Of a stretch of DNA of 45,743 bases, positions 16,618-25,820 are shown piece after piece. Origin of the DNA: an uncultured Clostridia bacterium (GTDB taxonomy: Bacteria; Bacillota; Clostridia; TANB77; CAG-508); assembly GCA_944388695.1 (NCBI GenBank), contig CALXJT010000007.1:1-45743 (forward strand), read 5' to 3'. The position numbers and the translations under genes were made by a program. The notes under the pieces are model-generated. The model ran no database searches, was not told where the DNA came from, and saw nothing but the letters and a program-made list of their open reading frames with translations. Numbering within the stretch: the stretch's first letter is position 1; every line of letters begins with the position of its first letter.

Positions 16618-19344
16618 TTGGAAAAAAATAATTGGTTTTATTTAGAAATCGAGGATGTAGAAAAAAAGTTAGAAACTAACAAAAAAGAAGGTCTAACAAC
16701 AAAACAAGTTGAAGAAAAAAGAGAAAAGTATGGACTAAACGAATTAAAAGCCGCAAAGAAAAAAAGTTTATTTCAAAAATTTTTAGAACAATTTAAAGAT
16801 TTTATGATTATTGTTTTAATAATAGCAGCAATAGTATCTGGTGCAGTTGGTATAGCACAAGGAGAAGGTGTAACAGATACAATTATAATCTTAATAGTTG
16901 TTCTAGTAAATGCAATAATAGGAGTAGTTCAGGAAAGTAAAGCAGAAAAATCACTAGAAGCATTACAAAAATTAAGTGATCATGCAGCTAAAGTAGTGAG
17001 AAATGGAAAAATGGAAGTAATTCCTGCAAAAGAATTAGTACCAGGTGATATAGTAGTATTAGATACAGGAGACTATATTCCAGCAGACTTAAGAATAATA
17101 GAAGCAGTAAACTTAAAATCACAAGAGAGTTCTTTAACAGGTGAATCAGTTCCAGTTGAAAAAGAAACTGAAAAAATAGATGATGAAGAAATTGGAATTG
17201 GTGATAGAAAAAATATGTTATTTTCATCTAGTTTAGTAACATATGGAAGAGGAAAAGGAATAGTTGTAGAAACAGGAATGACAACAGAAGTAGGAAAAAT
17301 AGCAGGATTAATAAATAGTACAGAAAAACAAGAAACACCACTACAACAAAAATTAAATAAATTAGGAAAGACATTAGGAACTGCAGCATTAATAATTTGT
17401 GTAGTAATATTCTTAATAGGAATATTAGAAGGAAAAGAAGTTATAGACATGTTTATGACAGCAGTTTCATTAGCAGTAGCAGCAATCCCAGAAGGATTAG
17501 CAGCAGTATCTACAATAGTTTTAGCTATTGGAGTTCAAAAAATGGTTAAGAAAAACGCGATAGTAAAGAGATTGCCAGCAGTAGAAACATTAGGTAGTGC
17601 AACTGTAATATGTTCAGATAAAACTGGAACATTAACACAAAATAAAATGACAGTAGAAAAAGTATTTTGGAATAATCAATTAAAAGACATGTCAGAAATC
17701 AAAAATACAGAAGATGAAGATTTAATAAAATTAGTATATGCAAATATGCTATGTAATGACACAAAAATAGCAAACGATGGAAGTCTAGCAGGAGACCCAA
17801 CAGAAACAGCATTAGTTGACATGGGAATTAGATTAGGTTTTGATAAAAATCTAGAAGATAAATATAAGAGAGTAAAAGAAATACCTTTCGATTCAGACAG
17901 AAAATTAATGACAACAGTACATGAATATGAAGGTAAATATGTAGCGTTTACAAAAGGTGGAATAGATGAATTATTAAACAGATGTATATCATACGAGATA
18001 GAAGGAAAAGAGAATGTAAACCTAAAAGACTATATAGGAAAAATACATGAAGAAAATGAAGCAATGGCAAAAGAAGCATTAAGAGTATTAGGATGTGCAT
18101 ATAAAATATTAGATCATATACCATCAAAAGAAGAGATGGAAAATCTTGAAAGTGATTTAATATTTATTGGTATGGTAGGAATGATTGACCCACCAAGAGA
18201 AGAAGCTAAAAAAGCTGTAGAAAAATGTAAAACAGCAGGAATAAAAACAGTAATGATTACAGGTGACCATAAGACAACAGCAACAGCAATTGCTAAAAAA
18301 TTAGGAATATTAGAAAATGAAGATGAAGCAATAACAGGATTAGAACTAGAAAAAATGTCAGACGAAGAATTAGAGAAAAATGTCAGAAAATATTCAGTAT
18401 ATGCGAGAGTATCACCAGAGCATAAAGTTAGAATAGTAAAAGCATGGCAAAAAAACGGTGAAATCGTTGCCATGACAGGTGATGGAGTAAATGATAGTCC
18501 AGCATTAAAAACAGCTGACATAGGATGTGCAATGGGAATCGTAGGAACAGATGTAGCAAAAGAAGCAGCAGATGTTATATTAACAGACGATAATTTTGCA
18601 ACAATAGTATCAGCAGTAGAAGAAGGTAGAAGAATATATGATAATATCTTAAAAGTTATACAATTTTTATTATCAAGCAATGTAGGAGAAATAGTAGTAT
18701 TATTTTTCGCAACACTACTTGCACCATTTATAGCAAATTGGTTTGGAATAACAGACTTTAATAATTTAGAAATATTATTACCAATTCATATATTATGGAT
18801 TAACTTAGTAACAGATTCATTACCAGCATTAGCATTAGCATTTGACCCAGCAAACCAAGACATAATGAAGAGAAAACCTTTAAAACCAACAAAAGGTGTA
18901 TTTACAAAAGGAATGGTATGGAGAGTAATATACCAAGGTGTAATGATAGGTTTATTAACACTTGCAGCATTTATGATAGGATTAGCAACAACTACAGAAC
19001 CAATAGATGGATTAACACTTGATGAATCAAAAATAGAAGTAGGTCAAACAATGGCATTTGTAACATTAGCACTTTCAGAACTTGTTCATGTATTTAATGT
19101 AAGAAATAATAAGAAATCATTATTTAAAACAAAAGTATTTAATAATTCAAAATTAATTTGGGCTGTTTTAGGTTCAGCAGCATTAATGTTTGTAATATTA
19201 TTAGTACCTGGTTTAAGACATGTATTTAGTATACCAGTTTTACCTACAGAAAATATAATAGAAGTAATATTACTTGTATTCTCACCAATCTTGATTGTAG
19301 AATTATTTAAATTGTTTAAGATTAATACTACTAAAGATGAGTAA
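16618..19344 (+). CDS. P-type Ca2+/Mn2+-type cation ATPase
   Basis: A 908-aa P2A-type ATPase that would export a divalent cation using ATP. It has the N-terminal cation ATPase domain, the TGES actuator loop (LTGESVPVEK), the TM4 motif AAIPEGL, the phosphorylation site DKTGTLT with Asp334, the KGG nucleotide-binding site (FTKGGIDELL), the hinge TGDGVNDSPAL, the TM6 block NLVTDSLPALALAFDP, and the C-terminal four-helix cation domain. The start is TTG 16618 with AGGAAGGAGA before it (spacing 7). Family members are usually annotated as calcium pumps; the Mn2+ riboswitch suggests manganese efflux is a physiological role. The end of the gene is duplicated downstream (19321-19510). Confidence 0.92.
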   Translation: MEKNNWFYLEIEDVEKKLETNKKEGLTTKQVEEKREKYGLNELKAAKKKSLFQKFLEQFKDFMIIVLIIAAIVSGAVGIAQGEGVTDTIIILIVVLVNAIIGVVQESKAEKSLEALQKLSDHAAKVVRNGKMEVIPAKELVPGDIVVLDTGDYIPADLRIIEAVNLKSQESSLTGESVPVEKETEKIDDEEIGIGDRKNMLFSSSLVTYGRGKGIVVETGMTTEVGKIAGLINSTEKQETPLQQKLNKLGKTLGTAALIICVVIFLIGILEGKEVIDMFMTAVSLAVAAIPEGLAAVSTIVLAIGVQKMVKKNAIVKRLPAVETLGSATVICSDKTGTLTQNKMTVEKVFWNNQLKDMSEIKNTEDEDLIKLVYANMLCNDTKIANDGSLAGDPTETALVDMGIRLGFDKNLEDKYKRVKEIPFDSDRKLMTTVHEYEGKYVAFTKGGIDELLNRCISYEIEGKENVNLKDYIGKIHEENEAMAKEALRVLGCAYKILDHIPSKEEMENLESDLIFIGMVGMIDPPREEAKKAVEKCKTAGIKTVMITGDHKTTATAIAKKLGILENEDEAITGLELEKMSDEELEKNVRKYSVYARVSPEHKVRIVKAWQKNGEIVAMTGDGVNDSPALKTADIGCAMGIVGTDVAKEAADVILTDDNFATIVSAVEEGRRIYDNILKVIQFLLSSNVGEIVVLFFATLLAPFIANWFGITDFNNLEILLPIHILWINLVTDSLPALALAFDPANQDIMKRKPLKPTKGVFTKGMVWRVIYQGVMIGLLTLAAFMIGLATTTEPIDGLTLDESKIEVGQTMAFVTLALSELVHVFNVRNNKKSLFKTKVFNNSKLIWAVLGSAALMFVILLVPGLRHVFSIPVLPTENIIEVILLVFSPILIVELFKLFKINTTKDE

Positions 19345-19510
19345 GAATAGTACTTACTAGGTTTGCAAGTTTTAATCTATATGATTAACACAACTAAAGA
19401 TGAATAAAAATCTTATACTTGTTTGTATGTTTTTTAAAGGCATAAGAGATTAATACTACTAAAAATGAGTAAGAATTATTTGAATAAAATTAGTTTGTAT
19501 TTCATGAAGT
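19321..19510 (+). repeat. Three degenerate copies of the ATPase gene 3' end
   Basis: The last codons (encoding INTTKDE-stop) and the following bases recur at 19321, 19384 and 19449, about 63-65 bp apart. Similarity is strongest over the first 25-30 bp of each unit. Copies 2 and 3 lie after the stop codon and are not translated as part of the gene. Confidence 0.65.
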
Positions 19511-19583
19511 GGGGTAATTGCCCCATTTCAAATGATATGTGTATAAAAAAAGCAAAAATATATATAAAGTTTTATGCAAGAAA

Positions 19584-19618
19584 AAACAGAGTGGGTTCGT
19601 AACTTCCTACTCTGTTTT
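19584..19618. terminator. Bidirectional terminator
   Basis: AAACAGAGT.GG pairs with CC.ACTCTGTTT, with T runs on both sides. A smaller GC hairpin (GAAGTGGGG/CCCCATTTC) lies at 19506-19529. They separate the ATPase (+) and the glycosyltransferase (-). Confidence 0.75.
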
Positions 19619-19644
19619 GACTATATAATGATACAAAAATTTTT

Positions 19645-21087
19645 TTAAAAATGCAAATAATACACATCACAAGAATTCAATTTTTGTAAATGGTCACAAC
19701 TTGAAAAATCTAAAGCCTGCATAACTTGTGTAGCAATCATATCATTATTTTGTTCCTGATTTATAAAAATCAAAATTCCGTTAGAAATATCCATATTATC
19801 AAATATATTTTGTAAAGTATCTTGCGAAATCTCAATATCTTTAGCAATATAGGAATTATCTAAAATAGAAAATGGTAAAATATCATCTAAAAAACCGCCT
19901 CTTTTAGAGTCAAAAACATATAAAGCGGGTAAATTTAAATCATTTTTTATTTCTTGCATAAATTCATTTCGATTACTATATAAAAGTTCAGGTTCTAAAT
20001 GAAATACAAATGGTGTAATTAGTAAAGAGCAAAATACAATGCACATCATGATATTGCCTATTTTTTCACGGAATACACATTGCAATAATTTATATAAATA
20101 ATACATAACTAATACAAAAATTAATCCACAAACAGGAACAATATATCTTAATACTTTCCAAGGAGATGCAATGGAAGTAATTAAGAAAAAGAAAATAGTT
20201 GGTATATATAGTATTTTCAAAATATCTTTTTGTTCTTTATTAAGAGTAAATAATTGCTCTTTTCGTATTTTTTTGTAAAGAATACAACCAATAATGATAA
20301 TCAGTATTGGAATTAGTAAATAATGAAATACGTAATAATCAACAGTATAGCTTTGAGAAAAGATACCGGGAATAATTTTTGTAAAATCTTTTAAATTACT
20401 AATGACTCCTTGTCCTCTGTAACCAAAAAACATATGTTGTATCGAATATGGAAAAATGATCAAAGAGATTATTCCAGAGATTAGCATTGTAAGTGTGTAA
20501 TATAGCAAAGATTTTTTGTTTTTTTCTTTAATATATCTAATGGCAAATACAAGATAGATTGCCAATAAATAAAATAAATAATAATAATGTGTTAAAATTC
20601 CAGCAAGTACAGAAATGCTAATAGCAATATAGATACCAGGTTTTATTGTTTTCTTTTCGAATAATTTCATATGTAGTAAAGTTGTTATTAAAATTTCAAG
20701 TGTTAAAAGTGCATACATTCGAATATATATTACATTACTAATGGATGCTAATATAATAGAAGACATAAAAGTTAATAGTAATGCTTTCTTATTAGCATTT
20801 TTCTCATCTTTTAAGATTCTTTTTGTGATGAAATACATAACAATTGTTACAAATGCATAAATGATGCAATTTAAGATAATACCTGCCCATTTAGAAGCTT
20901 GTCCATTTGTAAATCCCATTGCGATATGAAGTAATAAGTAATAAAACGGAGGATGAACATCATTTTTTTGGTTTTCGTAAACAGGTGTAAAATCCCACTT
21001 TTCATCATCTTGTACAGCTAAATAATCTTCAAAATATTCATTTTCATGCCAAGTATTAAAAAAATCAGTATTATCCTGAATTTCCAT
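19645..21087 (-). CDS. Multi-pass membrane glycosyltransferase (GT39-like), N-terminus apparently truncated
   Basis: A 480-aa polytopic protein with about ten hydrophobic segments. The loop NDVHPPFYYLLLH (residues about 42-54) is the HPP(L/F)Y signature of the GT39/ArnT-like membrane glycosyltransferases, which transfer sugars from lipid carriers. Family members normally have a first transmembrane helix before this loop. Here ATG 21087 has no ribosome binding site. The frame stays open upstream (with family-like LSKSFGLTNYDK) for 22 codons without any start codon and then meets a TAA. A further ATG in frame lies at 21183. The 5' end is thus likely damaged, or uses an unusual start. Confidence 0.7.
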   Translation of the reverse strand: MEIQDNTDFFNTWHENEYFEDYLAVQDDEKWDFTPVYENQKNDVHPPFYYLLLHIAMGFTNGQASKWAGIILNCIIYAFVTIVMYFITKRILKDEKNANKKALLLTFMSSIILASISNVIYIRMYALLTLEILITTLLHMKLFEKKTIKPGIYIAISISVLAGILTHYYYLFYLLAIYLVFAIRYIKEKNKKSLLYYTLTMLISGIISLIIFPYSIQHMFFGYRGQGVISNLKDFTKIIPGIFSQSYTVDYYVFHYLLIPILIIIIGCILYKKIRKEQLFTLNKEQKDILKILYIPTIFFFLITSIASPWKVLRYIVPVCGLIFVLVMYYLYKLLQCVFREKIGNIMMCIVFCSLLITPFVFHLEPELLYSNRNEFMQEIKNDLNLPALYVFDSKRGGFLDDILPFSILDNSYIAKDIEISQDTLQNIFDNMDISNGILIFINQEQNNDMIATQVMQALDFSSCDHLQKLNSCDVYYLHF

Positions 21088-21305
21088 TTTGTCATAGTTA
21101 GTAAGTCCAAAGGATTTTGATAAAATAATTTGAGTTGTGAATTGTGAATCTAGTTAAAGATAAATTAATTTGACTAAAAACATTATCATATGTATAACAA
21201 TTTAATTTTTTTAAATTATATATACTAAAGTTTAAGCAAACTAAAACTAAAACTAATTACGAATTACAAAAAAACACAAATTAAAAAATAATTCACAAAA
21301 AAACA

Positions 21306-21334
21306 ATTGACAAAAACAAATATTTAATAGATAA
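21306..21334 (+). promoter_or_regulatory. Promoter of the phosphorylase gene
   Basis: TTGACA (21306-21311), a 17-bp spacer and GATAAT (21329-21334), about 45 bp before the AAGGAGGAG ribosome binding site. The rest of the 21088-21386 gap shows no other feature. Confidence 0.6.
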
Positions 21335-21386
21335 TATATTTGCAAACAAAAAGATAAAACCCAAAAATACGAAGGAGGAGTAACGA

Positions 21387-23957
21387 ATGTACTTATTTAA
21401 TAGAATAACTGTAAATCCACAGTTACCAAAAAGAATAAACAAACTAGGAGATATATCAAATAACTTATGGTGGTCATGGAATTCAGACTTCCTAAAATTA
21501 TTCAAAAAAATAGATAAAGACTTATGGGAAGAATGTGGAAAAAATCCTGTAAAATTTCTAAAACTAGTATCACAAGAAAGACTAGAAAATGTTTCAAAAG
21601 ATGTACTATTTTTAAAAGAATATGACAAAATAGTAAACGACTTTGAAGACTATATGACAAGTAAAAACACATGGTTTTCAGAAAAATATCCTGAAAACAA
21701 AAACGACTTAATAGCATATTTTTCAGCTGAATATGGATTAGATGAAACAATTCCAATATATTCAGGAGGACTAGGAATATTATCAGGAGACCATTTAAAA
21801 TCAGCCAGTGATTTAGGAATACCATTAGTAGCAGTTGGACTACTATATAAAAATGGATATTTCCATCAAAAAATAAGTGGAAACGGAATACAAGAAACAG
21901 AATATCATGATATAGATTTATACGATTTACCAATTCATCCAGTAAAAGATGAAAAAGGTGAAGATTTAATGATATATATTAAATTTCCAAAAAGAAGAAT
22001 ATATTTAAAAGTATGGCAAATAAATGTAGGAAGAGTAAAATTATATTTACTAGATTCAGACATAGAAAAAAATAATCCAGAAGATAGAGATGTAACATTA
22101 AGACTATATGGTGGAGATCAAGAAATGAGAATTCGCCAAGAAATTGTATTAGGTATGGGTGGAGTAAATTTATTAACAAGAGCACTAGGATTAAAACCTA
22201 CAGTATATCACATGAATGAAGGACATTCAGCATTTTTAATACTAGAACTTATAAAAAATATTATAAAAGAAAAGCAAGTTTCTTTTGAAGTTGCAAAAGA
22301 TATAGTAAGTTCAAAAACAGTATTTACAACACATACACCAGTTCCAGCAGGAAATGATATATTCCCAATTTCTTTAGTTGAAAAATATTTTAAAGAATTT
22401 TGGCCAAGACTTGGAATAACAAGAGAAGAATTCCTAAAAATGGGTATGAAACCATGTGAAGAGTTAGAAAACGGATTTAATATGGGAATTTTAGCTCTAA
22501 AAGTAGCTGGTAAGAAAAACGGTGTAAGTAAATTACATGGAGCAGTTTCAAGAGAATTATTTGGAGAAGTATGGCCAGAGATTGCTGCAAATGAGTCACC
22601 AATAGGATATGTTACAAATGGAATACATACATGTTCATGGTTAGATCCAAATTTAAAGAAATTATATAATAAATATTTAATGCCATATTGGCAAGACCAT
22701 ATTCAAAGTGATTCTGTTTGGGAGAAAGTAAAAAATATTCCTAATGATAAATTATGGGATGTTCATCAAAGAAGAAAAGAAAAATTATTGCGTTTAGTAA
22801 GACAAAATACAACAGAAAGATTAAGACGTTCAGGATATAGTTATGAAGAAATAAATTCAATTGTATCAAAATTAGATGTTAACACATTAACAATAGGATT
22901 TGCAAGAAGATTTGCAACATATAAGAGAGCAACATTAATATTTAAAGATTTAGAAAGAATTACTCAAATCTTAAATAATTCAGATAAACCAATACAACTT
23001 ATATTTGCAGGAAAAGCACATCCAGCAGATAAAGAAGGACAAGATTTAATAAAATATATTCATGAAGTATCTATGATGCCACAATTTAAAGGAAAGATAT
23101 TCTTATTAGAGAATTATAATATTGCAATGTCAAGATATTTAATAAGTGGTGTTGATGTATGGTTAAACAATCCAAGAAGACCAATGGAAGCTTCAGGAAC
23201 AAGTGGTCAAAAAGCATCTGTAAATGGAGTTATTAATTTTAGTGTATTAGATGGATGGTGGGCAGAAGGATATAATCAAGAAAATGGATGGACTATTGGA
23301 ACAAATGCTGAATATGATTCATATGATGCACAAGATATTGCAGATAGCCAAAGTATGTATAGAACATTGGAGGAAAAAATTGTACCAATTTATTATGAGA
23401 GAGATAAAAATGGAATGTCTTCAAAATGGCTAGATAAAATGAAGAATTCAATTATTTCTACAGGAGGGAAATATAGTACTTCAAGAATGTTAATAGATTA
23501 TACAAATAATTATTATATGCCACTATGTGATTTAACAAATAAATATTATTCAAATGTTGATAATGTAGCAGAATATAATAATTGGAAAAAGGAATTATTT
23601 ACAAATTGGAAAGATATTAAAATTACTCAATCAAATAATCTAGATAATATTACAATTGATGCAGGAAATCAAATTACTGTAGAATGTGAAGTTGAGTTAC
23701 CTAATATCAGCGAAAATAATGTTTCAGTAGAATGTTATTATGGAAAGATATTAGAAAATGGAGTTGTGGAAAATGTAACAATTATTCCAATGAAGATAAT
23801 AGATAGAGATGATGAGACAAGAAAATTCACATATTCTACAAAGATTGAATTAAAGACAGGTGGAAATTATGGATATACATTTAGAGTTATGCCAAAAAAT
23901 GAAATGTTATTAGAACCTGCTAATTTGAATTTAATTAAATGGATTACTACAAAATAG
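21387..23957 (+). CDS. glgP: Alpha-glucan phosphorylase
   Basis: An 856-aa PLP-dependent phosphorylase releasing glucose-1-phosphate from glycogen or maltodextrin. The N-terminal DUF3417-type domain is seen (NPQLPKRINKLGDISNNLWWSWN pattern). YSGGLGILSGDH, HMNEGHSAF and THTPVPAGND are the active-site blocks. The PLP Lys is K609 in TSGQKASVNG, followed by LDGWWAEGY. This is the short-type alpha-glucan phosphorylase common in Clostridia and Thermotoga-like bacteria rather than the GlgP of E. coli. A strong AAGGAGGAG precedes ATG 21387. Monocistronic, with a terminator at 24029. Confidence 0.93.
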   Translation: MYLFNRITVNPQLPKRINKLGDISNNLWWSWNSDFLKLFKKIDKDLWEECGKNPVKFLKLVSQERLENVSKDVLFLKEYDKIVNDFEDYMTSKNTWFSEKYPENKNDLIAYFSAEYGLDETIPIYSGGLGILSGDHLKSASDLGIPLVAVGLLYKNGYFHQKISGNGIQETEYHDIDLYDLPIHPVKDEKGEDLMIYIKFPKRRIYLKVWQINVGRVKLYLLDSDIEKNNPEDRDVTLRLYGGDQEMRIRQEIVLGMGGVNLLTRALGLKPTVYHMNEGHSAFLILELIKNIIKEKQVSFEVAKDIVSSKTVFTTHTPVPAGNDIFPISLVEKYFKEFWPRLGITREEFLKMGMKPCEELENGFNMGILALKVAGKKNGVSKLHGAVSRELFGEVWPEIAANESPIGYVTNGIHTCSWLDPNLKKLYNKYLMPYWQDHIQSDSVWEKVKNIPNDKLWDVHQRRKEKLLRLVRQNTTERLRRSGYSYEEINSIVSKLDVNTLTIGFARRFATYKRATLIFKDLERITQILNNSDKPIQLIFAGKAHPADKEGQDLIKYIHEVSMMPQFKGKIFLLENYNIAMSRYLISGVDVWLNNPRRPMEASGTSGQKASVNGVINFSVLDGWWAEGYNQENGWTIGTNAEYDSYDAQDIADSQSMYRTLEEKIVPIYYERDKNGMSSKWLDKMKNSIISTGGKYSTSRMLIDYTNNYYMPLCDLTNKYYSNVDNVAEYNNWKKELFTNWKDIKITQSNNLDNITIDAGNQITVECEVELPNISENNVSVECYYGKILENGVVENVTIIPMKIIDRDDETRKFTYSTKIELKTGGNYGYTFRVMPKNEMLLEPANLNLIKWITTK

Positions 23958-24028
23958 ATTTTAATAGATTTTAGTGATTAATTTTAAGAATTTAAATTGA
24001 AATTTTATATTTAAGTATGATAAAAAAT

Positions 24029-24080
24029 AGCAAAAAATTCAGGCTCTTATGACTTATAGAGTTGGATTTTTTGCTTTTTG
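24029..24080 (+). terminator. Terminator of the phosphorylase gene
   Basis: AGCAAAAAAT (24029-24038) pairs with ATTTTTTGCT (24066-24075), with an inner GCTCT/AGAGT stem and a T-rich tract after it. Confidence 0.7.
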
Positions 24081-24145
24081 GCTTTTTGTTTTTTGTTTTT
24101 TGCTTTTGTTTTTTTATTTTTTGTTTTTTGTTTTCTCATATAGGA
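24071..24145. repeat. T/G low-complexity tract with a roughly 7-bp period
   Basis: About ten imperfect TTTTTTG/C heptamers in a row. It lies between the phosphorylase terminator and the 3' end of the convergent minus-strand gene. Confidence 0.8.
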
Positions 24146-24153
24146 CATTTTAT

Positions 24154-24417
24154 TTATTCAATACGTCTTTCTTTAAAACTACGTTCATTATTACTAGAAC
24201 CATTATTATTGTTGTTATTAGAATTTTGCATATTACAGATTTTTTCATATTCTTTACATTTTATTTTATAATCCATCTGCATACAAAGATATTTATAATA
24301 GCTATATGCTTGTTCATATTGCATTACAGGATTAAACATAGGGTCTTTATACATATCGTTCATTTCACTATTTTGTGCTCCCATAGTATAATCCATGAAT
24401 GGTGAAAAATTATCCAT
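24154..24417 (-). CDS. Small Met/Asn-rich protein downstream of ylbJ
   Basis: An 87-aa protein that I cannot assign. It begins MDNFSPFMDYTMGAQ, is rich in Met, Tyr and Asn, has three Cys in the middle, and ends in an Asn homopolymer and a charged tail. No membrane segment. I start it at ATG 24417, directly behind GGAGG, instead of the upstream in-frame start. It lies downstream of ylbJ/spoVV on the same strand, with two hairpins in the 100-bp gap (24433-24452 and 24455-24476). Composition resembles small spore coat proteins, so a sporulation role is plausible but unproven. Confidence 0.6.
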   Translation of the reverse strand: MDNFSPFMDYTMGAQNSEMNDMYKDPMFNPVMQYEQAYSYYKYLCMQMDYKIKCKEYEKICNMQNSNNNNNNGSSNNERSFKERRIE

Positions 24418-24519
24418 TACAACCTCCATTCCATCACTTTTTAGAAAGTGATATAATAATGATTTTTCACATTATTATTTTTAATCAATAAAATTTATTC
24501 AAAAATATTTTAAATATAA

Positions 24520-25572
24520 CTATAAATTAAAATTAAAAAATGGAAATATGCTAATTGCTAAAAATGTGTAAATTGCTGAAAATATTCCTTGTAGTAATTT
24601 TCCATATAAGTATGGTTTGATAGATAAATCAGTTTTAGAGGTTATGCTAAATACTTGTAAAAATACAGAAAGTCCACCCCAGCCTAGAAGAAAAGCTGTT
24701 AAAATAATATTAATAGATATTGCTTTTTCTGGAATTGAGCTGATTTCTCCTATACCATTTGTTATTTCAAGTAAGCCGGTTATAAATGATGAGGAAAAAG
24801 ATGAGGGAATATTTAAAATATTAAAAATAGGTGATAACATGCTAGATGCTAATGTTAAAATGTGACTAGCTTTTAATATTGAGATAATACTAGAGAATAG
24901 TACTATAAAACCACCAATTAGTAAAATTGTTTGTGTACTATTTGTAATGCTTTCTGCTAAAATTTTTCCTAAATTAGAAGTATGTACTGATTCTTGGGTA
25001 GATGTTTTCTTATTATGATTAATACTAATTGTATCATTTTTACTTTTCCAAAATCTAAAAATAAATCCAACTGTTATGCATGAAAGTATATGTGTTAATA
25101 GTAAAAGAATACCAATCATAGTGTTTCCAAACATAGTAATTCCTACAGTTCCTATTATAAATAGTGGACCTGAATTATTAGTAAAACTTAAAAGTCTTTC
25201 ACATTCTGATTTGGAGCAGATATTTTCTTCTCTAAATTTACAGGCAATTTTAGCTCCTACAGGATATCCACTAATTAGTCCCATTATAAAAGCAAAGGAA
25301 CCAGCGCCATTTACGTTAAAAAGAGGCTTCATAATAAATTCTAATTTTCTTCCTAAATATGTAATGATATTTGTGTGCATCAATAATTCAGTTGCTACAA
25401 AAAATGGAAATAATGACGGTACAACAGAATTTGCCCAAAGTGCTAAACCAGATTTTACAGCAGGTAGGTTGTTTTTAGAAAATAAGAGAAGACTTATACT
25501 GAATAAGAGAAAAATTATAGCAAATGTGTTTCTTTTTATTTTTAATACAAAAAAATGACATTTTGAAAACAT
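24520..25572 (-). CDS. ylbJ: Sporulation integral membrane protein YlbJ (SpoVV)
   Basis: A 350-aa membrane protein of the nucleoside-recognition/gate family. In Bacillus YlbJ (SpoVV) moves dipicolinic acid across the outer forespore membrane. Family marks: the first hydrophobic segment (residues about 16-30), the KSGLALWANSVVPSLFPFFVATELL block, the ISGYPVGAK motif and a second gate-like repeat (LLEITNGIGEIS) in the C-terminal half. About eight TM helices. Start ATG 25572 follows AAAAGGTGAT. A CATAAAAT sigma-E-like element lies just upstream. It fits with the cwlJ-gerQ genes in showing a spore former. Confidence 0.9.
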   Translation of the reverse strand: MFSKCHFFVLKIKRNTFAIIFLLFSISLLLFSKNNLPAVKSGLALWANSVVPSLFPFFVATELLMHTNIITYLGRKLEFIMKPLFNVNGAGSFAFIMGLISGYPVGAKIACKFREENICSKSECERLLSFTNNSGPLFIIGTVGITMFGNTMIGILLLLTHILSCITVGFIFRFWKSKNDTISINHNKKTSTQESVHTSNLGKILAESITNSTQTILLIGGFIVLFSSIISILKASHILTLASSMLSPIFNILNIPSSFSSSFITGLLEITNGIGEISSIPEKAISINIILTAFLLGWGGLSVFLQVFSITSKTDLSIKPYLYGKLLQGIFSAIYTFLAISIFPFFNFNL

Positions 25573-25580
25573 GTTATCAC

Positions 25581-25655
25581 CTTTTTAATTTTATGTTTAA
25601 AAAATTTTTTTATACTTTCTTTTTAATTTTGTGTTAAAAATTTTTTATACTTTCT
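25581..25655. repeat. Direct repeat (about 38 bp x2) upstream of ylbJ
   Basis: Two adjacent copies of a unit of the form TTTTTAATTTT.TGTT.AAAAATTTTTT.ATACTTTC (25581-25619 and about 25619-25655). The copy nearest ylbJ contains, on the minus strand, CATAAAAT directly before the ribosome binding site, a candidate sporulation -10. The remaining gap to 25820 shows nothing else clear. Confidence 0.65.
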
Positions 25656-25820
25656 TTTTTATGAATATTTTTAGTTTTTTCTGTTCATAACAAATATAGA
25701 TATATATTGCTTTTTAGATATAATAAAAAGAATATCAATGAGAAAGCAATAATTAGGTCCTAAATTTATTTTTAAAAATAAAAAGTATTTATTTATATTT
25801 TGAGAAGGGATGGGGATATT

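Noticed and set aside
24049-24405. Plus-strand ORF rich in Phe
   Set aside because: It is generated by the T/G tract and the antisense of the 24417-24154 gene.
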